Source: Leptolyngbya sp. SIOISBB (GTDB taxonomy: Bacteria > Cyanobacteriota > Cyanobacteriia > Phormidesmidales > Phormidesmidaceae). From it: a stretch of 64,000 bases of DNA. The position numbers and the translations under genes were made by a program. Of the stretch, positions 42,929 through 51,424 are shown one piece after another. The notes under the pieces are model-generated. The model saw only the letters and a list, made by a program, of their open reading frames with translations, did not search any database and was not told where the DNA came from. Where the stretch lies: contig JAAHII010000001.1 of NCBI GenBank assembly GCA_010671905.1, forward strand, positions 7,030,026 to 7,094,025, written 5' to 3'. Numbering within the stretch: position 1 is the first letter of the stretch; the number at the start of each line of letters is the position of its first letter.

Positions 42929-44047
42929 CTACGGTTGATTTTCCTTTAAGGCGCGCCTTGCTAGCTTCCCATAAGTCTTTGCTGTCTCGTAGGGTATTGC
43001 TAAATCATCCGAAATGTCCTGCAAAGAGTCTCCTAACTCTCTGCGAGCAACGATCGTTGCCCAATTTTCAGCAATCGATTGAGCACGGTCTCCACCTGTT
43101 CGTTTGCGCTGTTCACGAAAGATATCAGTTAATTCCTCGATTCGCTCAGCCAACAAAACCTGCGCTGAAGGTACCTCTACAGAGACTTGCTTGAGATGCC
43201 AACCTGTCATTGTTTGACCCAACCCAAAGGTAGTCTTGTGTCCCGTTCCAAAATAGGGAGCTAGCCGTCCGAGGATGAAAAACAAACGGTAGAAATCCTC
43301 GTTTGCCTGGGCTTTGCGATCTAGTGAATAGGAGATTGCCCCCGTAAACCCCGTTACAGAGCCTCGCTTTCCCGCCGCCACCTTGACCGACTCTATCCAA
43401 TGTCGCTGAATCACCACATGCTCATCGATCCAGTCTAAGAAATCATCTTGTGAAACCCCTTGCCCCGAAAATAGATTCCACCGCCGCAAATAACTATGAA
43501 ACACATTGCGCGGCCAGGGTAACGGCAAATGATGCCCTTTTCTCCGAAAACTAGTCGGACTGATAAATGTCAGGCTAAAAGAGTTCCCTTCAATATGCTC
43601 ATTCCCTAGCGACTGATAAGTTGTTGCTGGAAGTGCGACCCGGATGTCTTTGACATTGAGAAGGGTCGATTTGAGCATAATCTCCCTGGGTGGTTTTTTG
43701 AGCCAAGTCGCCAACCCGGCGACAGTCTCCTGTGAAAATCCATTCACCTGCCAGCGATAGACCTTACCCTTTTCCAGTTGTAAATTTCGGCTGTGAGCCA
43801 CAAATTTTCCGTTCAACCCCGTCATCGCAAATGGCTTTTCTGCCTCACTGTCATGCAAAGCTTTTGAAAGGTCAGGGTCGAAGGTCTGAATCTGCTTTAA
43901 AAACCAAGCGTGCAGCGCGATCGTGTATTGCGGATAGAGTTCATAATCCTCTTCCGCCACCAAGGAAAACTCTAGGCCTACCAATTCCGCTGTTTTTGGC
44001 CAACTGGTCTTGGCACCTCTGGAAGATTTCTGGGTTCGACTTGCCAT
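42929..44047 (-). CDS. cas6: Second Cas6, with C-terminal helix-turn-helix-like tail
   Basis: This 372-residue protein has the Cas6 RAMP features FTGAISYSLDRK and the glycine-rich loop YFGTGHKTTFGLGQT (near residues 258-272), with SPTSFRRKGHHLPLPWPRN before them. After the RAMP domains comes a tail (ARRELGDSLQDISDDLAIPY, then TAKTYGKLARRAL) that looks like a helix-turn-helix. It lies 38 bases from the end of array 3 in convergent orientation, so it likely processes that array. The start at 44047 gives MASRTQKSSRGAK; an ATG at 44101 is possible. A frameshifted paralogue lies at the right edge of the window. Confidence 0.88.
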   Translation of the reverse strand: MASRTQKSSRGAKTSWPKTAELVGLEFSLVAEEDYELYPQYTIALHAWFLKQIQTFDPDLSKALHDSEAEKPFAMTGLNGKFVAHSRNLQLEKGKVYRWQVNGFSQETVAGLATWLKKPPREIMLKSTLLNVKDIRVALPATTYQSLGNEHIEGNSFSLTFISPTSFRRKGHHLPLPWPRNVFHSYLRRWNLFSGQGVSQDDFLDWIDEHVVIQRHWIESVKVAAGKRGSVTGFTGAISYSLDRKAQANEDFYRLFFILGRLAPYFGTGHKTTFGLGQTMTGWHLKQVSVEVPSAQVLLAERIEELTDIFREQRKRTGGDRAQSIAENWATIVARRELGDSLQDISDDLAIPYETAKTYGKLARRALKENQP

Positions 44048-44645
44048 AGCCGAAACTAAGAGTTCAATTCGATTCTTGCTCAGTCTAGCTTCCATCCCCA
44101 AAAGGGGATCTGTTTAGCAACGCTTTGCAATGTGCTTGTATGGTGACTCTTTAATCTGTCGTGGAGTCAAATTAGTGTTGTCAATGCGATCTGGATTTTT
44201 TTTCGCTTAGGTGTTGGTTTAGCTAAGGAAGCGAGACTAAAAATACTTAGCAATACCTCTATCAAAGGATATTTGCCTTACATCACGAATTTGCCCCAGC
44301 TTCATTGCATTTGTTGCTGGACAGCAGACCACCACGAATTTTGGCGAACGATAGCGCTAAATCTTTGTTTGGTATTGCTGGCTGTCATTGAAAACGCAGC
44401 CAGTAGACAATAGTATCCACAGATCTAACACGCTACCAAATCCCTGTCTGAATACCTCACGTTTTTATTGATGTATTGACTATTGCTTAGTGTGGTACTT
44501 ATCTTTCATTGACCCGACATAAAAAGGAATTATGTCAGGTTTAAAAGTTAAAGGTAACGACTTTTGTTATTTGACAGTAGAAATTTAATTGCCAATATGT
44601 ATATTATTTGACACTTAGATTAACTAATGATGATGAGTTTTATAT
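44048..44645. other. Intergenic region between cas6 and a toxin-antitoxin pair
   Basis: About 600 bases without a convincing gene, AT-rich towards the right. It should carry the promoters of the minus-strand cas6 and the plus-strand antitoxin. I see no strong repeat, palindrome or RNA gene. Confidence 0.4.
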
Positions 44646-44927
44646 ATGGATACTGTTGTTGAAATGAACAAAGATGGACGGGTGACGATACCCATCGGAT
44701 TCCGTCGTGAAATTGATATGGAGAATGGGGGTAAATTGACGCTTCGTCAAGAAGATGGCGTTTTGAAAATCTTGACACAGCAGCAGCTCCTGGAGGATGC
44801 CCGAGCGGCTGTCAATGAATTTGTTCCGGTAGGTGTCAGTCTGGTTGACGAATTACTCGCCGAGCGCCAGCGAGAAGCTGAAAAGGAAGCCTGCGAGGCC
44901 ACCAGCCGCGATGAGTCCTCGGCATGA
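44646..44927 (+). CDS. AbrB/MazE-type antitoxin
   Basis: This 93-residue protein begins MDTVVEMNKDGRVTIPIGFR, the swapped-hairpin AbrB fold shared by MazE and many VapB antitoxins. The long acidic helical tail (ERQREAEKEACEATSRDESSA) would wrap the toxin. Its stop overlaps the toxin start (ATGA). It binds its own promoter as a dimer in known systems. Confidence 0.85.
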   Translation: MDTVVEMNKDGRVTIPIGFRREIDMENGGKLTLRQEDGVLKILTQQQLLEDARAAVNEFVPVGVSLVDELLAERQREAEKEACEATSRDESSA

Positions 44928-45304
44928 GAATGGTCTTTGATAGTTCGGTGATTATGGCCATCTTGCGCGATGAACCGGGGCGCGATGTCGGTGAAAAACA
45001 TTTGGAGCAGGCGATGCTTTCCATCGTCAATTATGCCGAGGTGACCAGTATTCTTGGCCGCAGCAGGCCTTCAACTACGGCGCTAAAACGGGCAGTTCAA
45101 CCCTTTGAACCCTATGTTGTTGCCATTAACACCGATATTGCCCAAATGGCTGGGGCCTTAGTGGCGGAGACTAAAGAGCTTGGACTTTCGTTGGGCGATC
45201 GCGTATGTCTGGCATTGGGCATTAGTCATAATTTACCGATTCTCACCGCCGACAAAACTTGGTCACAACTGGATTTACCGATTGAGGTAAATCAAATTCG
45301 ATAG
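44924..45304 (+). CDS. vapC: VapC-type PIN-domain toxin
   Basis: This 126-residue PIN-domain RNase starts MRMVFDSSVIMAILRDEPG, containing the first catalytic aspartate (D6). A glutamate lies in SIVNYAEVTSIL, and an acidic pair in SLGDRVCLALG and ILTADKTW completes the metal site. It overlaps the antitoxin by four bases (ATGA) and is followed five bases later by a tyrosine recombinase. It probably stabilises the mobile element. Confidence 0.88.
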   Translation: MRMVFDSSVIMAILRDEPGRDVGEKHLEQAMLSIVNYAEVTSILGRSRPSTTALKRAVQPFEPYVVAINTDIAQMAGALVAETKELGLSLGDRVCLALGISHNLPILTADKTWSQLDLPIEVNQIR

Positions 45305-45309
45305 CAATT

Positions 45310-46341
45310 ATGGGATGCGCGACGCCGCAGGTTAATACTATGGACGCCGTTACCCCAACTGGTTCTGCCTCAACGGCCCTATTGCTGACTGGTGGTTTAG
45401 CCAACATTATCCCGACCATCGTCCAGAACTCTGGGGCGCAAACCGCCCATAAATTTGTCGAGTTTTTTATTGGCCAGATTCGCAACGCCAACACGCGCAA
45501 AGCCTACGGCCATGCCGTGCGCACGTTTTTGGATTGGTGTGAAAAGCACGGAGCAGAGCGCTTAGAAGATATCAGCTACATTGCTGTGGCCAGCTACATT
45601 GAGCAGCATCCTGGCAGTGCACAAACCGTAAACCAGCACTTAACCGCCATACGGCGACTGTTCGTCTGGTTGGTTGCCCAAAAAGTGCTGATCCTTAACC
45701 CGGCTGAAAATGTTGTTGGCCGTAAACACCGCACCAAAATCGGCAAAACGCCTGAACTGGACAGTGCCGAGACTCGGCAACTGTTAAATAGCTTCGACAC
45801 CACGCATATCATTGGTCTGCGAGATCGCGTTCTTATCAGTGTAATGTGCTATTCCTTCGCCAGAATTAGTGCGGTGGTGGCCATGAATGTCGAGGATTAC
45901 TTCCTAAAAGGCGCGAATCATTGGATTCGTCTGCACGAAAAGGGTGGCAAATACCTTGAATGGCCGCTACACCATGCCGCTAATGTCTACTTACATCAAT
46001 ATGTCGAGGCGGCCGCCCAGCAAGAGGGCATTGACTGGGGTAAAGGCATGCCGCTGTTTCGCTCCCAGCAGCGCGGGCGAGTACAGCGCTTGAGCAATCA
46101 TCGTTTCGATCGCCGCGATGCCTGGGCAATGGTTAAACGCAAGGTTAAAGACGCCGGTATCAACACCGATGCCTGTAACCATACCTTTAGGGCAACCGGC
46201 ATCACTAACTTCTTAGAAAATGGCGGCGCACTGGAAATTGCCCAAGAAATTGCTGGACATGTCGATAGCCGTACGACAGCGCTTTATGATCGCCGCCGCG
46301 AAAAAGTAAGTCTCAATGAGATTGAGCGAGTTCGGTTTTAA
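45310..46341 (+). CDS. Tyrosine recombinase / integrase
   Basis: This 343-residue integrase of the XerC/phage family has an N-terminal SAM-like domain (RNANTRKAYGHAVRTFLDWC) and a C-terminal catalytic domain. Catalytic residues visible are R185 (FARISAV), K211 or K214 (EKGGK), H291 and R294 (HTFRATGI), H317 (GHVDSRTT) and Y326 (ALYDRR). It begins five bases after the VapC gene, so it may be co-transcribed with the toxin-antitoxin pair. A second ATG at 45340 is possible. It could integrate the element at a tRNA gene or resolve plasmid dimers. Confidence 0.92.
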   Translation: MGCATPQVNTMDAVTPTGSASTALLLTGGLANIIPTIVQNSGAQTAHKFVEFFIGQIRNANTRKAYGHAVRTFLDWCEKHGAERLEDISYIAVASYIEQHPGSAQTVNQHLTAIRRLFVWLVAQKVLILNPAENVVGRKHRTKIGKTPELDSAETRQLLNSFDTTHIIGLRDRVLISVMCYSFARISAVVAMNVEDYFLKGANHWIRLHEKGGKYLEWPLHHAANVYLHQYVEAAAQQEGIDWGKGMPLFRSQQRGRVQRLSNHRFDRRDAWAMVKRKVKDAGINTDACNHTFRATGITNFLENGGALEIAQEIAGHVDSRTTALYDRRREKVSLNEIERVRF

Positions 46342-46659
46342 TATCAAACACTGTGGTAGCAATACCACGTTCAATCATCTGTCAATTGTGCAAGACTCGC
46401 TTGCAATTCTTCAGGGCTAAGCAAGGCATAAAGCCTCCTACGATAGTGCCCATGCAGGATTGGCACGCCAGGAACATTAGTCAAGGATTAAAAGGCCTTG
46501 TTAGCAAACAAGAGCAAAACACGTTGCATTTTTGCCCAACTGCGACCTGTTTGGAGCTTCAGGATCAAAAGAAGGCAGAGTCATCAGGAAATATCCGATA
46601 TCAACTCTGCTTGCCATAAATCGCTTGATTCCCTGTCGAAATGGCCTAGCATTCGAGCC
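46342..46659. other. Intergenic region after the integrase
   Basis: Just over 300 bases without a convincing gene. It is a possible place for an attachment site since it flanks the integrase, but I see no tRNA end or clear repeat. Confidence 0.35.
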
Positions 46660-47178
46660 ATGATCGGGGAATTCAGCATTGATGACATTTCAACAATCCT
46701 CATGGTGGCATTCACCTGCGTCATTACCGTGGCCAATATCCTGTTGTGGCTAGCGACCCTTCGCACCATCAAACTGCAAGTCATCAGTAACTACAGCTTG
46801 AACCATCAAAGCATTGTTAATGGCCACCGTGAGCTGTTTCTGGGGCTATTACAACAACCCGATATCCTTCAGAAATTTGCAAAAGCCAATAATCTCGACC
46901 TAGAGCAGTGGGAATTACAGATTATTTCCTCCTTTTTCATCAACCATGCGTTCATTCATTACCTAAACTTCAGCAATAGAACACTGGACAAAACCTATCT
47001 GGAAGGATTTAAGCGAGATGCTCAAGAATACCTCTCCCTACCAACCATTGAGGCTCACTGGCAAGCCGCGCGTCTCGGTTACTCAGCTGCTTTTCGCAAA
47101 TTTGTTGAGGAGGAACTGATGGCACCAACATCTGACTCGCCAGCATCTACGCTTCCTCCTGCGCCTGCAAAATCTTAA
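46660..47178 (+). CDS. Unidentified protein with one N-terminal membrane segment
   Basis: This 172-residue protein starts MIGEFSIDDISTILMVAFTC. One hydrophobic segment (ISTILMVAFTCVITVANILL, residues ~9-30) precedes a soluble helical domain of about 120 residues, ending in a proline-rich tail. The start at 46660 is chosen because the region upstream in frame looks random. Its end overlaps the converging serine recombinase gene by 32 bases. I do not recognise the family; similar membrane-anchored helical proteins occur widely near mobile elements. Confidence 0.6.
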   Translation: MIGEFSIDDISTILMVAFTCVITVANILLWLATLRTIKLQVISNYSLNHQSIVNGHRELFLGLLQQPDILQKFAKANNLDLEQWELQIISSFFINHAFIHYLNFSNRTLDKTYLEGFKRDAQEYLSLPTIEAHWQAARLGYSAAFRKFVEEELMAPTSDSPASTLPPAPAKS

Positions 47179-47803
47179 GCGCTGCTGGTTTGGGTGAGCC
47201 ATCCCCATTGAGGTAGTTGTACAGCGTGGCACGAGTAATGCCTAATGTGGCAGCAATATCCGTGGCACTAGTATTGGACTCTGTCATATAAAGCATGGCC
47301 TGGCGGATCATCTCAGCGGTCATTTTGCGAGGCGGTCCAATTGTTTGCCCTCGGATACGTGCTTCAGTCTGAGCTTTCAGGGTGCGCTTACGTAAGATTT
47401 GTGTTTCTAATTCTGTTAAGGCAGCGATGATGGCGATCGCCAATCCCAAATTAAGCCGGTTTGTATCCAGCACAGCTCCCTGTCCTGTCAACACTTTTAA
47501 ACCAATGCTGCGTTGCTGAAGACTTTGCAAAAGTTCCAAGAGCTGTGATCGATTGTCTACAAAGCGATCTAGCTGCCAAACCAGCAACGTGTCTCCAGCC
47601 TGCAAGGTGTCAAGACAGGTTTGTCGAGCCGGTCGTTCCGCTTGAGCTGTTTCGACATCTCGATAGATATGAGATGCATCAACCCCCGCATTGAGCAGTG
47701 CCCGATGCTGCTTATCCTGCACCGCTTCATCATCGGTGTCAGAAACCCACTCATAGCCAATCAGCACCCGGACTTCCCCTTTCCAGTAGCTGAACAAAGC
47801 CAA
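47147..47803 (-). CDS. Serine recombinase of the resolvase/invertase family
   Basis: This 218-residue protein has the resolvase fold: IGYEWVSDTDDEAVQDKQHR contains the catalytic serine (in the place of YARVST), followed by LLVWQLDRFVDN, in which the conserved DR is kept while GRS is replaced by VDN. TELETQILRKRTLKAQTEAR is the long connecting helix. The C-terminus is a Hin-type helix-turn-helix (NTSATDIAATLGITRATLYN). It probably resolves plasmid multimers or inverts a segment. The true start may be a GTG within VRVLIGYEW; the ATG at 47803 adds about 12 residues. Confidence 0.85.
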   Translation of the reverse strand: MALFSYWKGEVRVLIGYEWVSDTDDEAVQDKQHRALLNAGVDASHIYRDVETAQAERPARQTCLDTLQAGDTLLVWQLDRFVDNRSQLLELLQSLQQRSIGLKVLTGQGAVLDTNRLNLGLAIAIIAALTELETQILRKRTLKAQTEARIRGQTIGPPRKMTAEMIRQAMLYMTESNTSATDIAATLGITRATLYNYLNGDGSPKPAALKILQAQEEA

Positions 47804-47987
47804 ATGACCTTGTATTTGTGCTGCTACTTTATCGAGCTGCTGAAGAGGAGGGGATGTATTCCGCCAATGTTGTCAAATAGGTAATGACTAATTTGACAAA
47901 TGACAAAAGCTTTCCATACAGTAAGGAGAGTTTCCCCTGTCCGGTTATCGTTGTTTCGCACCTTATTTCAAGGTGAAGGAGTCGATC

Positions 47988-48185
47988 GTGTCTGAACAAT
48001 TGGAATTACTGATTAAGCCCTGTGGCAGCGGCACTTGTCCGGCTATCTACAGAGATGAGCAAAACCGATTATTTATTCAAGGCAACAAGCTTGGAGCTCC
48101 AGCTCGACAAGGCATCGATGTGGGTGATCACGAAGAGGTTGTCGAACTCACCAACGAGTTATTGACGTATCTGCGTTCTCTCTAA
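47988..48185 (+). CDS. Unidentified 65-residue protein
   Basis: A GTG start at 47988 is supported by AAGGAGTCGATC, with GGAG about nine bases upstream. The protein begins (M)SEQLELLIKPCGSGTCPAIYR and looks like a small beta-rich domain with a C-x5-C pair. It is followed by a strong terminator. I do not recognise it; several mobile elements carry similar small proteins. A GTG at 47973 is an alternative start. Confidence 0.55.
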   Translation: MSEQLELLIKPCGSGTCPAIYRDEQNRLFIQGNKLGAPARQGIDVGDHEEVVELTNELLTYLRSL

Positions 48186-48226
48186 AATTCCAAACAGCTC
48201 AACCGTGAGCTAAAGCTAATTCATTC

Positions 48227-48283
48227 CACCTGGTAGTGTAGCGGTGCGATCGGTGCTCGCTGCGCATCTACCAGGTGTTTTTG
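48227..48283 (+). terminator. Rho-independent terminator with large loop
   Basis: CACCTGGTAG at 48227-48236 pairs with CTACCAGGTG at 48268-48277, followed by TTTTTG. The loop of 31 bases is long and GC-rich and may fold further. It lies 42 bases after the stop of the small gene ending at 48185. Confidence 0.65.
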
Positions 48284-48441
48284 TGTCCTGCGTGGCACGA
48301 TACTCAAAAAGCGAGGTATTTCAAGAAAAGCGTCAACACTACAGGCAAGAAAAAATACGTGAAAGCGAGGTTTATTTAATCTGACCAGTGCATAAAATCA
48401 CCTGGCTATGATGGGGGTAATGCCAGTGGAGGAATCCGGCA

Positions 48442-48672
48442 ATGTTCCATCTTTATTTCGGAGCCTTTGATGTCGTGCTCTACCTTGGTGGCACTTATGT
48501 TGCCTTGGTATTGGCCAAAGCTATTTGCGAAGAAACCCCTGAGGAATACACTGCCTCGGTTAATACCCTCACTGCATCATCAAAAGAACTGTCAGTGCCT
48601 GCTTCCGCGCCAGTGAGAATCCCCCAAGCCAAAAAGATTGAACAACCACAACGGGTTAGCCTTTCTGGCTGA
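48442..48672 (+). CDS. Small single-TM protein
   Basis: This 76-residue frame is preceded by GGAGG at 48428-48432. Residues ~8-27 (AFDVVLYLGGTYVALVLAKA) are hydrophobic; the rest is a Ser/Pro/Ala-rich cytoplasmic tail. It could be a small membrane regulator. No family is recognised. It may be a real gene given the good ribosome-binding site. Confidence 0.5.
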   Translation: MFHLYFGAFDVVLYLGGTYVALVLAKAICEETPEEYTASVNTLTASSKELSVPASAPVRIPQAKKIEQPQRVSLSG

Positions 48673-48942
48673 AGAGTTATGAAACTCCCCGTCCAGTGAT
48701 GGCCTCATCGTCAAACAGGCGTAGCATCTATTTCTCATAGCCATTCAAAAGTTGATATTTGCCAGAAAGTGGATGTTGTAAGAGCTTCAAAATCCCCTTC
48801 GGTGAGAGTGATGAAGAGTATTTCGAAGACAGGAAACCCTAACCAAAGAGGAAGCAGATTGAACTTTTAAGTGAGCCGCAGGTTATTGCACTCACCACCT
48901 TTTCTGATTCTGGTATGGCGATGGGGATATCTTTCAGTCTGT

Positions 48943-49155
48943 CTAATCACTTTCATCAGCATCCTGGAAATCACCCAGATTGTGCTTCTCGATGAGGGCA
49001 CGGTTTTCGGGCTTGGCAAGCCAGTCTTCCAAGGCCTCTGTTAACACATCGCTAAGGCTCCAATCGCGGTCACCATTCTTCAACGCGGTCACCGCGCGAA
49101 TAATCCGGTTGAGATCGGCTGGGACGTAGCCCCGAAACTCTTTCTTAGCAGCCAT
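48943..49155 (-). CDS. Small ribbon-helix-helix-like DNA-binding protein
   Basis: This 70-residue protein reads MAAKKEFRGYVPADLNRIIR, a short strand followed by helices (AVTALKNGDRDWSLSDVLTE) as in CopG/Arc repressors and plasmid RHH proteins. AAAGGGC precedes the start. A perfect 28-base palindrome lies 62 bases upstream and is its likely operator. The acidic C-terminus ends QDADESD. It may be an antitoxin or plasmid copy-control protein. Confidence 0.7.
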   Translation of the reverse strand: MAAKKEFRGYVPADLNRIIRAVTALKNGDRDWSLSDVLTEALEDWLAKPENRALIEKHNLGDFQDADESD

Positions 49156-49217
49156 TAGCCCTTTAATCGTTAGTGCCTCATTGTGTCATGGCACCTGCAA
49201 GGCACTACATTTACTCG

Positions 49218-49245
49218 TATACGCATAAGCGCGCTTATGCGTATA
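49218..49245. promoter_or_regulatory. Perfect 28-base palindrome, probable operator of the RHH gene
   Basis: Arms of 14 bases (TATACGCATAAGCG and complement) meet without spacer. It lies between the divergent RHH gene (start 49155) and a small plus-strand gene (start 49289). Its core GCATAAG/CTTATGC also occurs in a CRISPR spacer at 42306-42326. Confidence 0.6.
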
Positions 49246-49288
49246 GATGTTATTCTCGTGTGTAGCTCCCTCACTTCGGTGAATCGTG

Positions 49289-49525
49289 ATGCCACAAATG
49301 AACCCTCAACCAGGGCAGCACTGTCCCTATCTCATCGTCGCTGCCGCTCCTCCGAATTTGCCCAGAGTGATTGGTCGGCACTTTAATCGAGAAGATGCTG
49401 ACGATCAGTTACGGTTCCTCTTGAGAAAGGTGAGGGATAGACGTTTCTTCATCGTTTACTATCCGGATTCCAAAGAGTCGTTAGAGTCGACAGAACCTGA
49501 ATTGGAAAAAGAAGATGAGATCTAA
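49289..49525 (+). CDS. Unidentified 78-residue protein divergent from the RHH gene
   Basis: The frame starts MPQMNPQPGQHCPYLIVAAA and ends in an acidic tail (ESLESTEPELEKEDEI). The middle (LRFLLRKVRDRRFFIVYYP) looks like a small alpha/beta domain. A later ATG at 49301 is possible. No strong ribosome-binding site is seen. The shared palindrome upstream suggests joint regulation with the RHH gene. No family is recognised. Confidence 0.5.
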   Translation: MPQMNPQPGQHCPYLIVAAAPPNLPRVIGRHFNREDADDQLRFLLRKVRDRRFFIVYYPDSKESLESTEPELEKEDEI

Positions 49526-49610
49526 AAGGGCAAGGCGGGGCGTGAATAAGCGCTAACAAGGCTTATGTCGGAGGCTGATAAATTCCCCGCTGCTTGTTTG
49601 GAGGACACTT

Positions 49611-50165
49611 TTAGGTGTGGTTCTCATACCAACCCGTTTGTAATTTTTTCGCCATCCTGGGCAAGGCAGTCGAACTACTGATTGTGGGGATGTCCTCCAG
49701 TGCAAACCAGCCAGCATCATGAGACTCTTCTGACACACTAAAGTCTGTATCGTAAGCAGTCAGCAGAAACCGGATGTCGTAATGAACGTGTGGTGGTTCC
49801 TTGGGGACACTGATTGGGTGATGCCCAATATCAAAAATACTGCTTTGGTTCGCCTTAATGGTTTGAATGCCGGATTCCTCCTTGGCTTCTCTTAACGCCC
49901 CTTGCAATAGGGTGATATCCTCGGCTTCAAGATGGCCGCCAAGCTGGAGCCAAAGATCCAGTTTCTTATGATGGGTTAGCAGTACATGGGACCGCCTTGG
50001 ATTAACTACCCAAGCCGAAGCAGTTAGGTGACCGACGTAGTTATCTCGCTGCCAGAAGTTCTCATGTTCTTCCAGAAATGCCTTTGCGGCAGCCGAAGAT
50101 TCAGCTTCCTGGGCATCAAAGGGACGGTGGCCCCTAATTAGGTCAAGAACTTCTTCTCGCTGCAT
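49611..50165 (-). CDS. Nudix hydrolase
   Basis: This 184-residue protein carries the Nudix box at residues 77-99 (GHLEAEDITLLQGALREAKE plus ESG), with the catalytic REAKEE (92-97) intact. Nudix enzymes hydrolyse nucleoside diphosphates linked to another group. The N-terminal ~45 residues form an extra helical part. It lies 28 bases from the AlkB-like gene on the same strand, so the two may be an operon for nucleotide or nucleic-acid repair. The substrate cannot be told from sequence. Confidence 0.88.
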   Translation of the reverse strand: MQREEVLDLIRGHRPFDAQEAESSAAAKAFLEEHENFWQRDNYVGHLTASAWVVNPRRSHVLLTHHKKLDLWLQLGGHLEAEDITLLQGALREAKEESGIQTIKANQSSIFDIGHHPISVPKEPPHVHYDIRFLLTAYDTDFSVSEESHDAGWFALEDIPTISSSTALPRMAKKLQTGWYENHT

Positions 50166-50193
50166 TGGCCCAAATCCCCACTTCTAAAAGAGT

Positions 50194-50820
50194 TCAAGTT
50201 GTAGCTCCCTCTAAGGCTGACCCCATAAACGCTCGAAAGGTAATTGCAATTCGTTGGCCGACATACTTTTTCGCCATGGGCACTTCATGAGTCCAAGCTG
50301 AATTCGTCGCATAAGGCATCACAAACACCATGCCTGAGTGAACTGGAAAGTCCTGGTACCCATTTCCCTGCCAGGGACGCATGCGGAATACTCGTGACTC
50401 CCCGAGGGAGAGCGTCACAATCGGGCTACCTGGAATCAAGTTTTGAGTGCTGTCACGGTGCTTGCCAATGTAATGGCCCAGGCTCCCGTCATACCAGGTC
50501 ATCAAAATGCCATTGAGGCGAGCGTCTACTTTCACCTTTATCCACTCCCATATTGGCATGATTGCCTCTGGGACTGACTTGGCAAGATTGGTGTATCCCG
50601 AGTAGCAATAAGACTGGTTGAAAGCCTGCTCCCAACGAGGCGTTTTCACCACCCGACCATGTATCTGGATCGTGTTGTATTCGTCCGGATGTAGCTGCCA
50701 TAGGTCTTCGAACTGGGCAGCATTTGGCAGGAGGTGAGAAGGGAGTTGTCCTTGCCACAAGTGATGACGGTCATCTAAATCAAGACGACGGAATCCAGCG
50801 TATTTTGAGAGATTCTGCAT
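50194..50820 (-). CDS. AlkB-like 2-oxoglutarate/Fe(II) dioxygenase
   Basis: This 208-residue protein has the jelly-roll oxygenase motifs of AlkB: HRD (H121, D123) in YIGKHRDSTQN, SPIVTLSLGESRVFRMR, a distal histidine (H178) in WTHEVP, and an arginine for 2-oxoglutarate (R190 or R196) in GQRIAITFRAF. AlkB proteins remove methyl groups from DNA or RNA bases. The enzyme starts MQNLSKYAGFRRLDLD. It may be co-transcribed with the downstream Nudix gene. Base or protein target is unknown. Confidence 0.85.
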   Translation of the reverse strand: MQNLSKYAGFRRLDLDDRHHLWQGQLPSHLLPNAAQFEDLWQLHPDEYNTIQIHGRVVKTPRWEQAFNQSYCYSGYTNLAKSVPEAIMPIWEWIKVKVDARLNGILMTWYDGSLGHYIGKHRDSTQNLIPGSPIVTLSLGESRVFRMRPWQGNGYQDFPVHSGMVFVMPYATNSAWTHEVPMAKKYVGQRIAITFRAFMGSALEGATT

Positions 50821-51424
50821 AATTTGTCTTGGGCACCACCGAATAACTCAGTGGTCACAGGGCATTCAATATTGGAAGCATGGCTCACTTCAACTCTAGC
50901 TACGCAGGACAACTTCACCAAGTTGAACTGCCCTATTCAAATTTGGTGCTCAAATGACGAATAGAAAATCGTTGATCTTTGAATGGTGTTTTTTCCCTCT
51001 ATCTACCTTTTCGCGAGCCAGCACTCGCAGCTAGGTTCACATCTACGACCGGCTGACTATAAATCAGCTGGTCGAATTTTGAAAAGCCTCCTGGAAATGG
51101 GTTTGAAGCACTCTAAAAGAATGGGGACCTAAAATCTGTACTAAATGTCGCATGGTCTTGCTTAGGTTTGTGCAGCAATGAGAGCAAATGACAAGGACCA
51201 TTCGCAGTTCAAAGCTCAAGCTTTTCATACTTCTCGACAACGCTAGCGATTCCAAAGCTCTAGCAACAAGGCATGTTGCCAGGGACATACGCACCAGAAG
51301 ATGTAGCTACAACCAGAGCGTTCATATCGGTTGCCAAGGTAGTCACCAGGTCATTGATAAGTTTTTGATGCTAAGGTCATTGGCAACGTGAAAGGCAACA
51401 TTGCGATATCAGCCTTGGTGAGCC
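50821..51424. other. Intergenic region before the STAND gene
   Basis: About 600 bases with no convincing gene on either strand. It should contain the promoters of the minus-strand AlkB-like gene and the plus-strand STAND gene. No strong palindrome or RNA is visible. Confidence 0.4.
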
